Origin: Litomosoides sigmodontis
Lineage: Eukaryota > Nematoda > Chromadorea > Rhabditida > Onchocercidae
Assembly: GCA_963070105.1 (NCBI GenBank)
Contig: OY718803.1
Location: 5,128,507 to 5,192,506, forward strand
Reading direction: 5' to 3'
Length of the DNA: 64,000 bases
Within the stretch, counting starts at the first letter, position 1; every line of letters starts with the position of its first letter. A model generated the notes under the pieces. It worked only from the letters and a program-made list of their open reading frames with translations. It made no database searches and had not been told where the DNA came from. The translations under genes were made by a program, and so were the position numbers. Below, piece by piece: positions 40,401 to 53,020 of the stretch.

Positions 40401-43400
40401 ATCTTACCGGTCAAATTTTCATAAATTTTCAGAGTGCCATAGAAAGCCACTTTGGACTTCAAGGTGGTCCACCAGATGTCACGAATGAAACAGAAATTGT
40501 TCCTGAACAGAATAAACGTATAGGTGAAAATGCAATTTCAGTGGATGAAGATAGTTCCAATGTAGTCTCATCTATTACTTCAGCCAGTAGTGAAAAGTTG
40601 CCAGTGAATACTAGACTACCTAATGACATATACGGTCAACAAACTAAAATGATTCGATGTTATATAATACATCAGTTAGTATGGCACTGTTTATACGGAT
40701 TGCCTCAAGGAACAAAGCCGAATGTATGGGAGAGGTAAATGAATTTTAGTGAAGTTCATTTTTGGATTGTCACTGTCGCTCAAATCGTATTCACATAAGT
40801 TTACTTCTTACGATACTTCTGTGTGAGCAAAAATCATTCATGATGCAGCATATTAGTGTTAACTTGGATATCGAAACCTAAAACCAAGCTATTTCTAATA
40901 ATATTTAAAGACAAAATAGTAAAATGAAGCCGCCTTGGCTTTATCTGATAGGTATGCAGCTTTGCTATTTTTTAAGGACTTTTTCTTTAAAAAATGGAAT
41001 CCGAAAATTTTTGAATTTTATTGTATGTGTATTTATTGTTTAGATTTTATTCGATTTTTATATAGGTTTCCACCTTATCAAGCACCTGGACAGGGAAGGC
41101 CAGTAAACCAGTGTCCGGTATATGTAGATGATGAATCTCCATATCGTTTCATACCACCTATACCACCACATAAAGATTTACCGCATGGGTGGTTCTTATT
41201 GCAAGATTTAATAAATGTGCTACCGTTATCGATATACGTATTATTTGTGAACATGAAGAGTAAGGTAATTCAATACAAATATTTTACTTTCATATTTCCT
41301 TCCACTGTTCCTAATTTTTTTAATTTGCTGAAAGCTTTCTAATTTTTGCTGAAAGTCATATTAATCGAACCATTTAATTTTTGATCATATCCAAACAAAT
41401 TTCTGATGTTTTTTTAGGTGAATGTAATCGAATCCTATTTGAGAGATCCAGTTTTACGGCATATGTTAATTAGTGACCTCCCAGTAAATATACGCATGAA
41501 GTTGTTGGGTAATAAAAAGGCTGTATTGCAGGTATTGTTTTTAGCATTGAAAAACACATTGTAAACAATCAATGCACTGATTTTTGTTTGTTTGCATTAT
41601 TTGCAGTTTGAACTCCAATTCTTAAAACTTTAATTGATGTCTGCTATTTCTCGCATTTGTTTTTTTTAGCTGGAGCATATTTTACTTACATTATGCGGTT
41701 TCGGATTAGCTAGAGTGGGTCCGACTATAGATGTAAAAAAAGTGACAAGTGTGGAATTGGTAAGATTTTTTTTGTTGGAAAATTTTGACATTAAATTTAT
41801 GTTTCAATTTTCACGATTTCTCATTTCAGCAATATTTTTATCTGTCTCGTAGTGGTTATTTGCGCGATACAAGCACATCACAGAAGGGGTACTGCCGCGT
41901 ATCAGCTCCAGTTGATCAGTACACCAAATATGAATATACATTCGACACAATGGATGTAAGTTTGGAACAAATTCAATGATTTCCTCAGTAATGCAGGAAT
42001 GATGAATTGCTGGTTCTACACTTCATGTTTCAAAATATTTCTTATAATTGAATAAAATATTTCTTATATTTCTTATAATTGAATAATTGAATAAAGGAGT
42101 AACTGAAAAAGAATCATGTTATGTTCTCTATTTGGTTATACAGTTTTTTAATGTTTGCAAACGTCTACAGGATGTAATCTGTTATTGGCATCACCTACGA
42201 GCAATTGTGCAAAGCACACCGTTATCTTTTAGAATGGAAATACCGGTTAATTTTTTCCAATTTGTCTCCATTCCTCGGCTGTATAACAGCGATGCATTGA
42301 TTTTGGGTTTTTAAGTTTTATTCAAAGTGCTTAAATGTTTTTTAAAATACTAAAAGGTCGTTTATATAAAAAACATTTTGCGCAGTTTTTATTGTCTCTA
42401 GAAGAAAATTTAGTATGAGAACAATTAGGGAATGAAATTCACTAGCTTTTTTAAATGTATTTTACCTAGATATGTTCGAAATGAGCTTCACTGAGCATAA
42501 TTTTGTGTAATTTTAAGCAAGAAGACGCGCGGATCTACAAAAAGTATACAATTGGGATGTTCGATCGGTCTCAAATTGTGAAACCTTTTGAAGATCTGTT
42601 AACAACTTTTTCACCTGTTTTACCGCATGACGGCTGTGCTGGTTTCGACTCCTCATTTTTTATGTAAGTTCATTTTTAAATGGATTTATAGAAACAACAA
42701 CTTTGTTTCATCTGATAAAGTACAGTCATTATTTAAGAGTAATACAATTTCACAACTTCCTTTCACTCTCTATTGTTTTAACGATATAAGTGTTTATGAA
42801 ATTTTGTTTAGCAGTTAATTTCTCTAGCCTTCAGTTTGTTTTACTTATTTCTTCGTCACTGTTCCTTTACAGACATTTAAGACGACACTGGGATCTCAAT
42901 CCTCGACCGATAGAATTTGTCAATTGGTTTTTGCACGAATGGCGTCGAGCAACTGAAAAATGGAAATCCGTTGTTGAGTCACGAGTAAAAAATTACCAAA
43001 ATTCGTGGAATACTCATTTCAGAGCTTTAGTACCACCAGAGAGCGGCATCTTTCGGAGGTACCAAATTAATTTTATCGAACTTGTAAATAAAGAAATTTG
43101 AGGAGTTTTTCTCAATAAAAAAATAAGAAATGGTTATAGTCATTTCCTTTTATGAACTGGTGCGATCAGCCAACAAGATAAACAAAAATTATTTCTCTTA
43201 TTTCCTGAGTTCAAAGATTTTAAAGCTGTTTTTAATTCGAAACTGGATTATTTTGTGTTATGTGACAGGTTCATTGTCGTATAACTGAGTAAATTTACTT
43301 TTTTTTGTAGAATGTCCAATGAGAGTCATGTGCTGGTACGAGCAAATCCTGGTTCTCTTGGTCGCAGAAGCGGCAGCTATGGCTCTAAGCCACCTAAAGG

Positions 43401-46400
43401 AAAGAAGAAGCGTCCGTATGATGAAGTCGACATTATTTCAGAGCAACGGCGTGTACATCTGAGGAATAGATTTACTTCACTGGAACGCAATATGGTAATT
43501 TCCGTATAAGTTTTTACGCCTTGAATTTCGAAACTTTCTACATTTTTTTCAGTTGATCCTCATTCGAGCTGTTGGCTTCTTCTTGAATCCAATGTACCGG
43601 TTCTGGTTGGAACCTGCTGTACTTCGAGATATTATGCATGAAAATGTCCAGGTATTATTTATATACAGCTATTATACTTACTGATGTTCATGTTATTCGT
43701 GAAATTTCTCGCAGTTGCTTGTTTACTGTAGCAGTTGAGTCAATAATGAAATAATTTCAAGGTATTTCAGTACCTTTTTTAACATTTTAGGAAGCGCGTT
43801 CTAAAACAGTGCAAAGTTTAATGGCTGCTGGAGTTCGTGAAATGAAACGCGCTGAGCGTGTGACGTATCTCCAGCGGATCGTAAGAAACTTGACTTCATT
43901 CAAGGTTTACTTTCATTCATATTGCACTTTTTGAACAATAAGGTGTTATTATTGAATTTTCCATTCTATGAATCGCAACTTTCCAGGAAATGAGAGCCTT
44001 ACGAAGCCAACTCGCTTTTCATCCAATTTCGGATCCGGCTTTGAAGAAGAAATTTTTTATTGAAGCTTTCAATAAAGCGAAACGGCTACTGTTTATGTAA
44101 AACAATTTTGAGATTTTCTCTCATATAAATATAATCTTCTGAAAATATACTACATCGAAGATCTTATTAAACGTTTTGATTAAAATCTGGTTTTATTATT
44201 TTCGTGTAGAAAACTGTAAATTATTTATTGGAGGGAATCAGAAAAATTACCAAAGACCAGTGAGGATGATGAATCATTCGAGAAATTCATGAGCATTGGT
44301 AAAATAAACATATCCACAGAAGTGCAAAAAACTGTGGCAGTGCCAATGCGGTCGCAGAAACCGAAGGATCCAAACCAGATCCGTCACTGTGTTGCTTTCA
44401 ATGTTATTGTGGCATGTTGTTTTTATTACTTTATACATTTATAGTAAATTTGTTTAATTTTAAAATGTGAATAGCTTTTCAAAATTCAAGAACAACTCTA
44501 CTAAAGAAGCACTATCCAAAGTGACTGTGTTCTGGAAAATACGAGTTACTAAAATTGAAAAAACTTTTCGCATAAAAAGCGCTTTTATTCACCACTTAGT
44601 AGTAATTATGAAATACTTTCGATGCAGGTTTATTTTCAGGGAGCCTTAATAAGCGAGCAAGATTTAACGAATAAGAGTATGGAATGCATTTTCGAGAAGT
44701 TGGGTGTTCCAACTGTTACAAGGGTACTTGAACAGCTTCGTGTCGATGGCCTTATTACCAGACAACGGTTTCCTATTGAAGATTCAAAATTTTCTTGGAA
44801 AAGTCAGGCGACATTATCATTCAAGTAAGTTTGCAATAATGGGGTTTTTGAAATTTAGCATCACAAATGAAAATAAACATCTTTCAGCTTCCGGCACTTC
44901 TTCAATCATCGCTTTCATCCAGATATGTTAGAACAACTCACTGAATCTGTCGAAGAAATGGAACACGGCACAGGCTTTGCTGCTGATGATGATACAGCTG
45001 GCACTGTTGCAGCTGCTACCAGATGTTTTTTTGGAGGAGTAAATTGAAATGCTTATTTTTTGAAAGTTCCATACAATCGTCTTACATTAGAGAATCATTA
45101 CATGTGACTAGAAAATTTTTATCCTGAATTTTTTATTTATATTTAAAATGTTAATGTCAAAATTAAAACATTTTTTTCAGCCATTACTGAAAATAACGAT
45201 GGATGATAACGTACTGGAATGTTTTGACCCATCTTCTCAAGAAGTTTGTAGCAAGTTTTTAGTTACACGCATTTGTTTTTGAGATATATGTAGTGAAAGT
45301 CAGCCAATCTTGTTCCATCTTCTCTTTTGTTTTATTCTACATATCTAGCATTGACATTTTCTGTGGGGTCATGCAATGTGTGCTTTTATGGTTAATAATA
45401 ATCGTATTTAGTAAGTTATAAAATGTGTGTACGCTTTATTCATGTCTAGAAACTTCTTTGATATTGATATTTGTAAGTTTTAACTTGTATTTATAACAAT
45501 TATAACAACCAAAATTTTAAGCAAATTGTGAATGCCACGAAACAGCTGCGCTATTTGGAATCAGCGGATTTGCATTTGGAGCGGATAACAGTTAGACCCG
45601 AAGGAGAGTGCACACCATGTGATGTACCTGATTTACATCACGTTTTAAATTCGCTTAAGCAGATATATTCGTTAGAAATGATACAGAACACTAATTTTGA
45701 TGATTATTTAATGTTACAATCTGTCCCCTCACGTTCATTTTTACGTCGAGTTCATACAGTGATTAAAGAATCGAAATTTATCGGAATGTCAATTGAAGAA
45801 TTAACCGTAAGTATTTGAAATTTTGAAAAAAAGGTTAAACTTTAGTTTTTGAGAGTTATGTGTTTCAAACTTTTGAAACATATAACTAATAAATATTTTG
45901 GTCTAATTTTTATCGCAGTGAAATAATATTTGGAAGCATTGATCTTTCGCTCGTGCTTTCAGGTAATTTTAAAAAGCAGTGGATCAGTGATAAGCTCGAC
46001 TGTGCATCAAATGGAAAGAGATTTACAGTTGGTAACCATTGGCGTTGATACGGTACGGTTTGTACTCCCGGCTTACAGTGACTGCTGGCTTGTTCCTTAT
46101 GGGAAGCTTGTTTACGTCCCAGCCCCTTGGTGTACTCCATCCGGCGAAATTCATGCACCTGCTGTGAGGTGATTTGTTAAATTGTTCTAAATATTCCCGG
46201 ACGAAATCGTTTGGGTGGTTCCAAAATTTTTATTTGTAATTTGCTTTGAAATCACAATATTTCGGTGTTTCAGAAAAAAAAAATTTCGGAACTTGGTTTG
46301 CTTCTTTTTCTTGGTTTTATTTTACTGATTCTATATTTGCATAAAATGGTTTAACAGCTAGTTTTAAATTTTATTTGGTGTGTGATTTATATAGATATGG

Positions 46401-46974
46401 AAAACGTTGTTTCTAAGTACATGAGATTGGCAAGATAAGATAATTTTTATTTCAAGGTGGATGGCAGAAGGTGTGCTGTTCTCGATTATTAACCTTCCCG
46501 GATGCCCTATCGATGAATTGAAGAAACGTTTCGCTTATGTTTTGCAGCCGCGAATGTTGTTGGAAATAGTTCGAATTTTGGAATTATGCAGTTGCATTCG
46601 TATTCAAAAATTAACTTCTAGAACACTCCGAAAAAAATCCTTGTTTGATAACGGTGAATTCTGAGCTTTATTTTCATTATATTTTATACTGTTTTAAAAC
46701 TCGAGAGCACTTTATTAAATTATTTTTAATTTCTGGTGGTTATTGCTTTTTTCCTACATTTTCTGTACTTGAAGTTTGGTTTTCCATATTGAAGTTCACT
46801 TTATGTCTACAACTACAAGATTTATTTTGCAGTTTTCCGATGTTTTTTTATATAAACACGAAATTGAGAAAAAAATGCAGCGGAGAAGAAAATATGCTTT
46901 AGCTAGAATTCTGAAAATAGATAAAAGTTTATTGAAACAAAAAAATCAAAATACAAAACGACGTCAAAGAAAGT

Positions 46975-47046
<72 letters not shown>

Positions 47047-47171
47047 TGATTTTGTTTTTAGACCAAGTGGAAATGGACATCTTCTATGTATCTGCTACCA
47101 AGAATGCAATGGAACAATTTTCACGGGTATTTGGTTCGATACCATTACCCACAATTCTTAAATCGACTTGA
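37457..47171 (+). CDS. GTF3C1: GTF3C1: TFIIIC largest subunit (TFIIIC220-like), about 1,400 residues
   Basis: TFIIIC binds the A and B boxes of tRNA-type promoters and recruits TFIIIB for RNA polymerase III; this subunit contacts the B box. Exons: 37457-37543, 37702-37753, 37893-38145, 38222-38349, 38461-38603, 38776-38877, 39052-39173, 39469-39532, ~39610-39624, 39700-39813, ~40023-40067, 40433-40734, 41066-41264, 41418-41531, 41670-41759, 41830-41955, 42171-42245, 42518-42663, 42873-43058, 43311-43494, 43553-43651, 43791-43880, 43987-44096, 44234-44408, 44628-44824, 44888-45038, 45181-45243, 45522-45806, 45963-46168, 46457-46653, 47062-47171 (TGA). Diagnostic segments are 'RFIPPIPPH..GWFLLQDLI', 'LPLSIYVLFV' and 'DVICYWHHL', then 'FNHRFHPDMLEQL', 'VLQPRMLLEIVRILE' and an FYxP-like end ('DIFYVSATKNAMEQF'). 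An Arg/Lys-rich linker lies near 43380 ('KPPKGKKKRPYDE'). Human protein is 2,109 residues; this is shorter. Exons near 39610 and 40023 are uncertain because their obvious donors do not match the neighbouring phase. Confidence 0.88.
46978..47044. repeat. (TA)n microsatellite in the last intron of GTF3C1
   Basis: About 67 bp of alternating TA, ending just before the polypyrimidine tract of the final exon. The Ile-Tyr open frame through it is not coding. Confidence 0.97.
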
Positions 47172-48259
47172 CCAAAGGACATTTGATTATTCGTCGAAAC
47201 TATGAAACCCGACTTTCACCATTTATTAAACTTTTTTTGTAGAAGTTATATACGTCGTATTGCTGTGAAACTTCAAATCGGTCCATTTTTTATTGGCGTA
47301 CATTTTCTGTTGTTCATCTGACTTATGACTTAAGCTGTAGTTTGTGATATTTTTTTATTTTCTTTTTCTAGACTACAGAATCGTGTTCCTCAACTTTAAA
47401 AGTTCATCTGTGACATCATGACTCAGCAAAATGAACGAATTAACTTTGTATGACAGAAGTAAGAAAAATAGAATTTGGTGTCGAACCGGTCGTCGTTAAT
47501 GTTTCCTATCTCATCAAGAAGTAAAATTTTCCACATCTTTCTTCCTTTACGGTTCAGAGTGAAATCGAAGAATTTCTGCGCATTCCATCTTTTCTCGATC
47601 AGTTCTCACCATTTCTATCCAAGTAGTTGTCGGAAAAAAATGTCTCTTATCAATTTTTGTTTTTTTTTCTACTTGAGAACTGTTCCTGTTTTTGTATGCT
47701 TCACTTTAATAGAGAACGTTGGAGAAATCTTTGCAAAATGAAGCGTATTGTCCGATTCAATTTTTGGGTGTTTTAATATGATTATGAATCCATCCTTTTC
47801 TTGTCTATCATTTTTTGCTATTTGAAATTAATCTTAAACCAATTTTTGTATTCGTTTCGTGTGTGTTTCTAGACATACGAGCTTGATTTTTATGGTAGAT
47901 TTATAATGTTATGTTAGAAACTTGACTTAAACTTAAGCATCACTATCCTTTTGATCCTTTGTCAGGTTTATAAGGTCCTAAACTGCACTGAAGCGAAGAT
48001 TGAAGACGATGGATGTAGTTGTTGAAATTAGTTCGTGTTTGAAGTTTAGACTCATACTACAATAATTGGCAACGTTCTTTAAGAACTGTTAAGTTGGAAA
48101 AAAAAAACAGAACAATACAGAGTCGCTTTAAACTCATGCTGTTCCTGCTAAAAATTTGTCGCAAAAACCAGTTTCCTGTAAATTTCTTCTCCATCCATTT
48201 TCATCTTGAACGTGTAGTTTTTGCAGTGTTAACACTGGTAGTAAGGTAATAGCGCGACG
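47172..48259. other. Intergenic, about 1.1 kb
   Basis: Contains the GTF3C1 3' UTR and the upstream region of the 126-residue gene. The open frame 47475-47741 is low-complexity Phe/Ser with no splice support. Nothing else is seen. Confidence 0.55.
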
Positions 48260-49612
48260 ATGCTGCATGTCTTTAACGGTCCGGTTGAGCCAGTGTCGTT
48301 GGCCGAATTCCAGAAGGCCAAGGGAAAGAAAACTTTATTCACATGTCACACCGTAAGGCTTTTTTTAGTTCCTGTATCGGTTTTTGGGATCATTTCGTAA
48401 CAATCTATGAGAATTTTAAAGCAAATGTACTTTGTATACTAATTTCTGCACTCTCCGAACTGCAAAACTTCAATTTGGTTGCATTGTTGTTCAGGTGCTC
48501 CTGTGTTTACTCAATCCTTATTATTATTTTAGCTGTTGAACTTAATTTCTCGTTCCGTTGAAAAGTTAGATTTCATGTTGCATCTGTGGTGGCACTTGAA
48601 TTCAGTACAGTAAACATTGCTTTTATTGTTGCAGATAGGTAATAGCAAAGTGAAGAAATGAAAAAAAAAAAACGAGACTCGAAAGGCAATATTTCTAAAA
48701 CACTGTGTGGTTGTGATTGTCGAAGTACAGAGTTTGTTTTTTGTGGTTCCCGACGACTTTAGAAAATCTTCTGAAAGTGTGTCCCATGCTAGTCACAATA
48801 GAAGACGTTAGATCCGAAATCAATCAAAGTTCACTTGGAAAATTTTTGGAAAAGTAGACGATTAACAAAAATCTGAGAGAACTGTTTTTTGGAACGTACT
48901 CATTTCTGTTACAAAGGGAAGGAAATCTGCATCATACTAGCTGCGCTGGCAATGTTTTTTCTTGTTGTTGGAGTTGAGCCACTTCTAATATTAAAAAAAA
49001 AATGTCTTCTATAGGAAGCGGTTTGTCATTTCGAACGCGGAAGAGTTCAATGATACCCTGAGGGTGTATCCCTTATGGTTAGAAATAAAGTCCCATCTTG
49101 CAAACTACTTCACCGCCTTGTGCTGAACAATGCTGCTAAATTTTTGATTACAGAAGCGAAAAATCAATTATCACGAAGATGGACGACGATTTGTTGATGA
49201 CAAAATTGAAAATGAACTAAGTGTTTCCAATCTGTGGTCTACAGTTTTAACACGTTCAGTGGCGCAGGATTTGAAGGATCAATCTAATGAGGAGCTTAAT
49301 TTACGAGATCAAGGACTTATACGATGCGGTAAGTTTTTTTGTCACGTTAACGCAGAGAAGAAAAGATGACACACTGGCACGTCTCCGAACTGGTTAACCA
49401 GTGTTCTGTCCTTTCAAAACAGTTTTTGTATTCATTCTTTTATCCACTGAGAATTTTCAGTATTGCTCCAAAAGAAATTGAAAATAAGTTTATTTTCAGT
49501 GCGTTCTTTGTTGCAACGGCTTGCGCCACATCACAGCGTACGGACTACATTCGTTTTGATACTTGTGAATATTATACTTATCTTGCTTTTTTTCTACGTT
49601 TTTGTATTCTGA
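48260..49612 (+). CDS. Unrecognised 126-residue protein with C-terminal membrane anchor
   Basis: Three exons, 48260-48352, 49154-49328 and 49500-49612 (TGA), with phases 0 and 1, give one frame of 126 residues. The N-terminus 'MLHVFNGPVEPVSLAEF' is followed by a basic patch ('KAKGKKTLF'). The charged middle ('KRKINYHEDGRRFVDD', 'DLKDQSNEELNLRDQ') is probably helical. It ends with 'RSLLQRLAPHHSVRTT' and a ~20-residue hydrophobic helix (FVLILVNIILILLFFYVFVF) at the stop codon. No signal peptide is visible. This is the arrangement of a tail-anchored protein: cytosolic body, single C-terminal helix, basic residues just before it. ER or mitochondrial outer membrane is possible. I do not recognise the family. 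It sits 1.1 kb after GTF3C1 and 1.25 kb before RMDN1 on the same strand. Confidence 0.68.
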
Positions 49613-50861
49613 TTTTGTACGACGGTGTAGTATTTTCTCGAAGGTACAGTGCAACATATGTGTATCATATTTGTTTAAAATTAACTATTTTACTGACTAG
49701 TTTTATCACTTTACTACTGAAGTAGTATAAGTTGGAACTTCCTACACGGCGCATTGTGCGTCCTTTGCGATGCACATAAGATGCGAAGTAATATCGCCAA
49801 ACATCATGATTTATAGTTCTCTTTGTTTTGGGAATAGCCATCGAAATTTCATTCCCATTTTACAATGAATGGAGCACTTCTTTTCCGGTTAAAACGATCA
49901 ATTATTTAGTGTAAAATGGTTACGTTATTCATAAATTACTTCCCGTAAGGAATGTCTATCTCTCGTTAGAGATATTATTGTCCTATTTTGCTTTCGAACT
50001 TTCACGTAAGCGTATCAGTAAGATACAGCATAGTTGATAAATATTAATTGAAAGGAGCTCGACAATTGCCATAAATAATTTAATTATAGCTTGACGTCGG
50101 ATAAAACACATCCATTGTGGTCATACGGCACCTGGAAATACTACATTTTCGCATCCTTCACCGACGCATCATTTTACGCTCTTTACACTGCCTTTCTTTG
50201 CAACTTTGTTACAAAGCAATCAAAAATCGAATTTTAAATCACATCGTTGACATTCCGTATTGCCAATGCATAACTTAAGTTCGCAGATTAAGTATTTTAC
50301 GCAAGACTGATACTTCTACAATTTCAAAGATCCTCCACTCGATGCTTCAATGTTTCACCATCCTATGCATTTCACGCATTTCTCTTGACTACCGAATTCA
50401 TGCATACAGGTTTATCACGTGTTACAGGCGGCACGTGATGTACCTTGTGCATAGCACGTATCCTACGTTATATTTTACTGTCGCGAATGGTAATGAAGGA
50501 AGCTGATGAAGGCTGAGCACCTTACAGCCTATGCATATAACCTACCAAATGACTAATGTAGGAACTCCCCATGTTTTGTTCTCGTAATCCCGTCAATGGG
50601 TGAATATGTTTTCCTCAGCGTTGTAGTGAGACAGACCGGGCCGCGCTATATCAGGCTTCTTTTAATCTTAAGCATGGAGATGAAAAAGTATCACGTGTAC
50701 GGGCGTGGCACATGTCTTCGTATATTGCAGTTTTTTTTGGACATCACGGACTATGTAAGAGGAAATAAGTAATCATAATAGGATTGGTGTGACTTCATCT
50801 CGTCTGATTCCATTAAATCCTTTAGTTTCTAAATGTTGCAGTTACGCACTATCATAGTCGC
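49613..50861. other. Intergenic, about 1.25 kb
   Basis: Upstream region of RMDN1. It is less AT-rich than neighbouring spacers between 50080 and 50720, with CACGTG at 50416 and 50693 (E-box words) and related CACGT words nearby. No exon chain is supported. Confidence 0.5.
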
Positions 50862-53020
50862 ATGTTGACTAGAACATTTATACGGTCGTCACGACTCATA
50901 TCTTTGGCTGATGGTAAGATACAGGCTATCAGGGTTAGTTTCTATTTACTGGTTCTGATATTTGTATGAGCGACATTTTCTGGTTTAGTTTTTTTAAGTT
51001 TTTTTTTTTATTTTAGGGTGTACGAGCTTCAACCAAAGTAAGATTCAGTGCATATGAGAGAGTACGAGGAGCTCTACTGGGATCTGCTGCTATCGGCACA
51101 ACAGGTAATTCGACGAACCAATGAACGTTGGATAATTAAGTTTCAATACGTTTGCTTGCAATAGTTTATCTATATCAGCTCCTTACTGTTTTTTAGTCTT
51201 TAGTTTTCAGGTGTCGCATTAATACCTTTTCTCGGTAAAAAGTCAGACAAAGGTGCTTCTGAGGAAATATCAAGACTAGAACGTTTCAAACAAGAAGCAG
51301 ATACATTATACAGCGTTTATCTGATCGAAAACGCTTACAACGTGTTAAGGAGGTCTGTTATTATACAAATGGCTTCACGATCACTTTTCTAAAATAAAAT
51401 TTGAAATGTGGGCGTTCAGGCATAACCACACTTTTTTCAGATTTTCATCAGGCAGCGATCCGCAGATGCTTTGGCGGTTGGCTCGCGTGTTATGTGAAAA
51501 AGCTAAAATGTCTAAGGTTGTTTAAATTCTAGCTTAACAGAGACTTCAAGGCATTTTCGATAAATCAAATAATACTATAAGTGGCTGCAATTTTGGGGGT
51601 CAGTGGCTAATCTTCTGTCACTCAAAATTGCTGTAATAGTCGATGACATTAGTCTTATTTTCGATCTTCAGAAATGTTTTAGGATAAAGATGATAAAAAA
51701 CGGTTCATGTATGATGCTTTGAAAATGGCTGAAAAGGCAATTGATAATGAAGGTGAAGAATCTTGTTGGGAAGCTCATAAATGGTTAGTTGTTGGAACTG
51801 CTGTTTAAAACAAATAGGAGGATGTTCATAATTGCTTTTAGGCAGGTCGATTTCATAACTAGGTGAAATGAGTCGGTCAGGAGTATACTTCCAATTGTTC
51901 TTGATTTAGGAAGTAGTTAGTTAGCAGTTCTTTTTGACTCATTGCTTACACTCTGAATAGTGAAAGATTTGTTACTGCATTTAAATGCTTAGCAAGGGAT
52001 AACATTAGATGAAAAAGAAGAGTAGAATATTAGATAAAAAAAATTTAGGTAAAACTTAACTGAGCAAAAGAATTTTCTTTCTGATAATTTACGTCTACCT
52101 GGTGCCTTTATGAATAATTTGAAGTGCCTTTCCCACTCACTTTCTATGCTCTGATAAAATTTAATGATAAGAAATCGAAATAGTGGTTATAAAAGTAAAA
52201 ATTTTCTAAAACGAACTTAAAGGTATTTCTTTTTTTTGTTGAGCTCTGTTTAGGTATGCCATTGTGCTGAGCTATGTATTGGAATATGAAGGTACAAAGG
52301 AACAGATTCGACAGTCCTTCGAAGTTCGCAAGCATCTTGAAAAAGCACTTGATGTAAATTCTTCTGATGCAACTACTTGGCATGCACTTGGTCCGTATTT
52401 ATTTAATATATATGATGCTTTTAGAACAGCTTATATCCCGTTGTTGAAAAGTTTCTTTCTGATTACACGTTGATTTTATTCTTTTGTGAGGTGTTGAAAC
52501 CTCATGATTTTAGGTGTATGGTACTTCACATATGCCGATTTGTCTTCATGGAAAGCTGTAATAGTTAGAGCACTGTTCGGATCAATCCCTCCAGCGACAT
52601 ACGATGACGCTTTGAGATGTTTTCAAAAAGCTGAGTTTATTAAGGTAAAACATTATTTTAAGAATATGAGACAATTTTTTGGGATGATTATTCGTTCTAA
52701 TCCTAAATCTCAATAAATCCGTCTCTTAAACAGCGTATGTGTCAAAGGTATTGGTTTCAGCCGAATTGTGATTCCTCGAATTTGTGGTATTTAGCAGAAG
52801 TCAAAACCAGACTAGGTCAAAAAGAAGAGGCTTTAGAACTTTATAAAGCTGCATTCAAAATGCCAGTTATTACTATGGATGACGGTGATACTCACGATAA
52901 GGTAAAAATTTTTAGTGAAGTATTTCTTTTTGATGCAAACTCCAAATGTATTTATTTTTTTCATTTTAGGCCTACGAAAAGTTACGAAAGCTTGGTATAA
53001 AGGACTTTACTAAACTTTAA
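50862..53020 (+). CDS. RMDN1: RMDN1-like regulator of microtubule dynamics (312 residues)
   Basis: Nine exons with consistent phases: 50862-50933, 51017-51104, 51211-51352, 51441-51516, 51683-51783, 52254-52390, 52514-52644, 52761-52901 and 52970-53020 (TAA). The length (312) is almost that of human RMDN1 (314). RMD proteins were found in C. elegans as microtubule-binding proteins needed for chromosome segregation; RMDN1 and RMDN3 are also mitochondrial. Motifs include 'DPQMLWRLARVLCEKAKMS', 'ALKMAEKAIDNE', 'HKWYAIVLSYV' and 'HLEKALDVNSSDATTWHALG' (TPR-like, with a close equivalent in vertebrate RMDNs). Then come 'GVWYFTYADLSSW', 'PPATYDDALRCFQKAE' and 'NLWYLAEVKTRLGQKEEAL'. Residues 1-24 are basic and free of acids apart from one Asp, like a mitochondrial presequence. 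A short Gly/Ala-rich hydrophobic segment ('GALLGSAAIGTTGVALIPF') follows at ~42-60. Confidence 0.92.

Noticed and set aside
46830..46976. Lys-rich frame 'KKMQRRRKYALARIL' near the end of GTF3C1
   Set aside because: Joining it to exon 46457-46653 breaks phase; skipping it to 47062 keeps phase and gives a C-terminus like TFIIIC220. Probably an A-rich intron, though an alternative isoform cannot be excluded.
46973..47161. Open frame of Ile-Tyr repeats
   Set aside because: Reads through the TA microsatellite; the real last exon uses another frame.
49366..49725. 119-codon frame rich in Phe/Tyr/Ile
   Set aside because: Overlaps the last exon of the 126-residue gene in a different frame; that exon's frame has the matching splice phase and a clean membrane helix.
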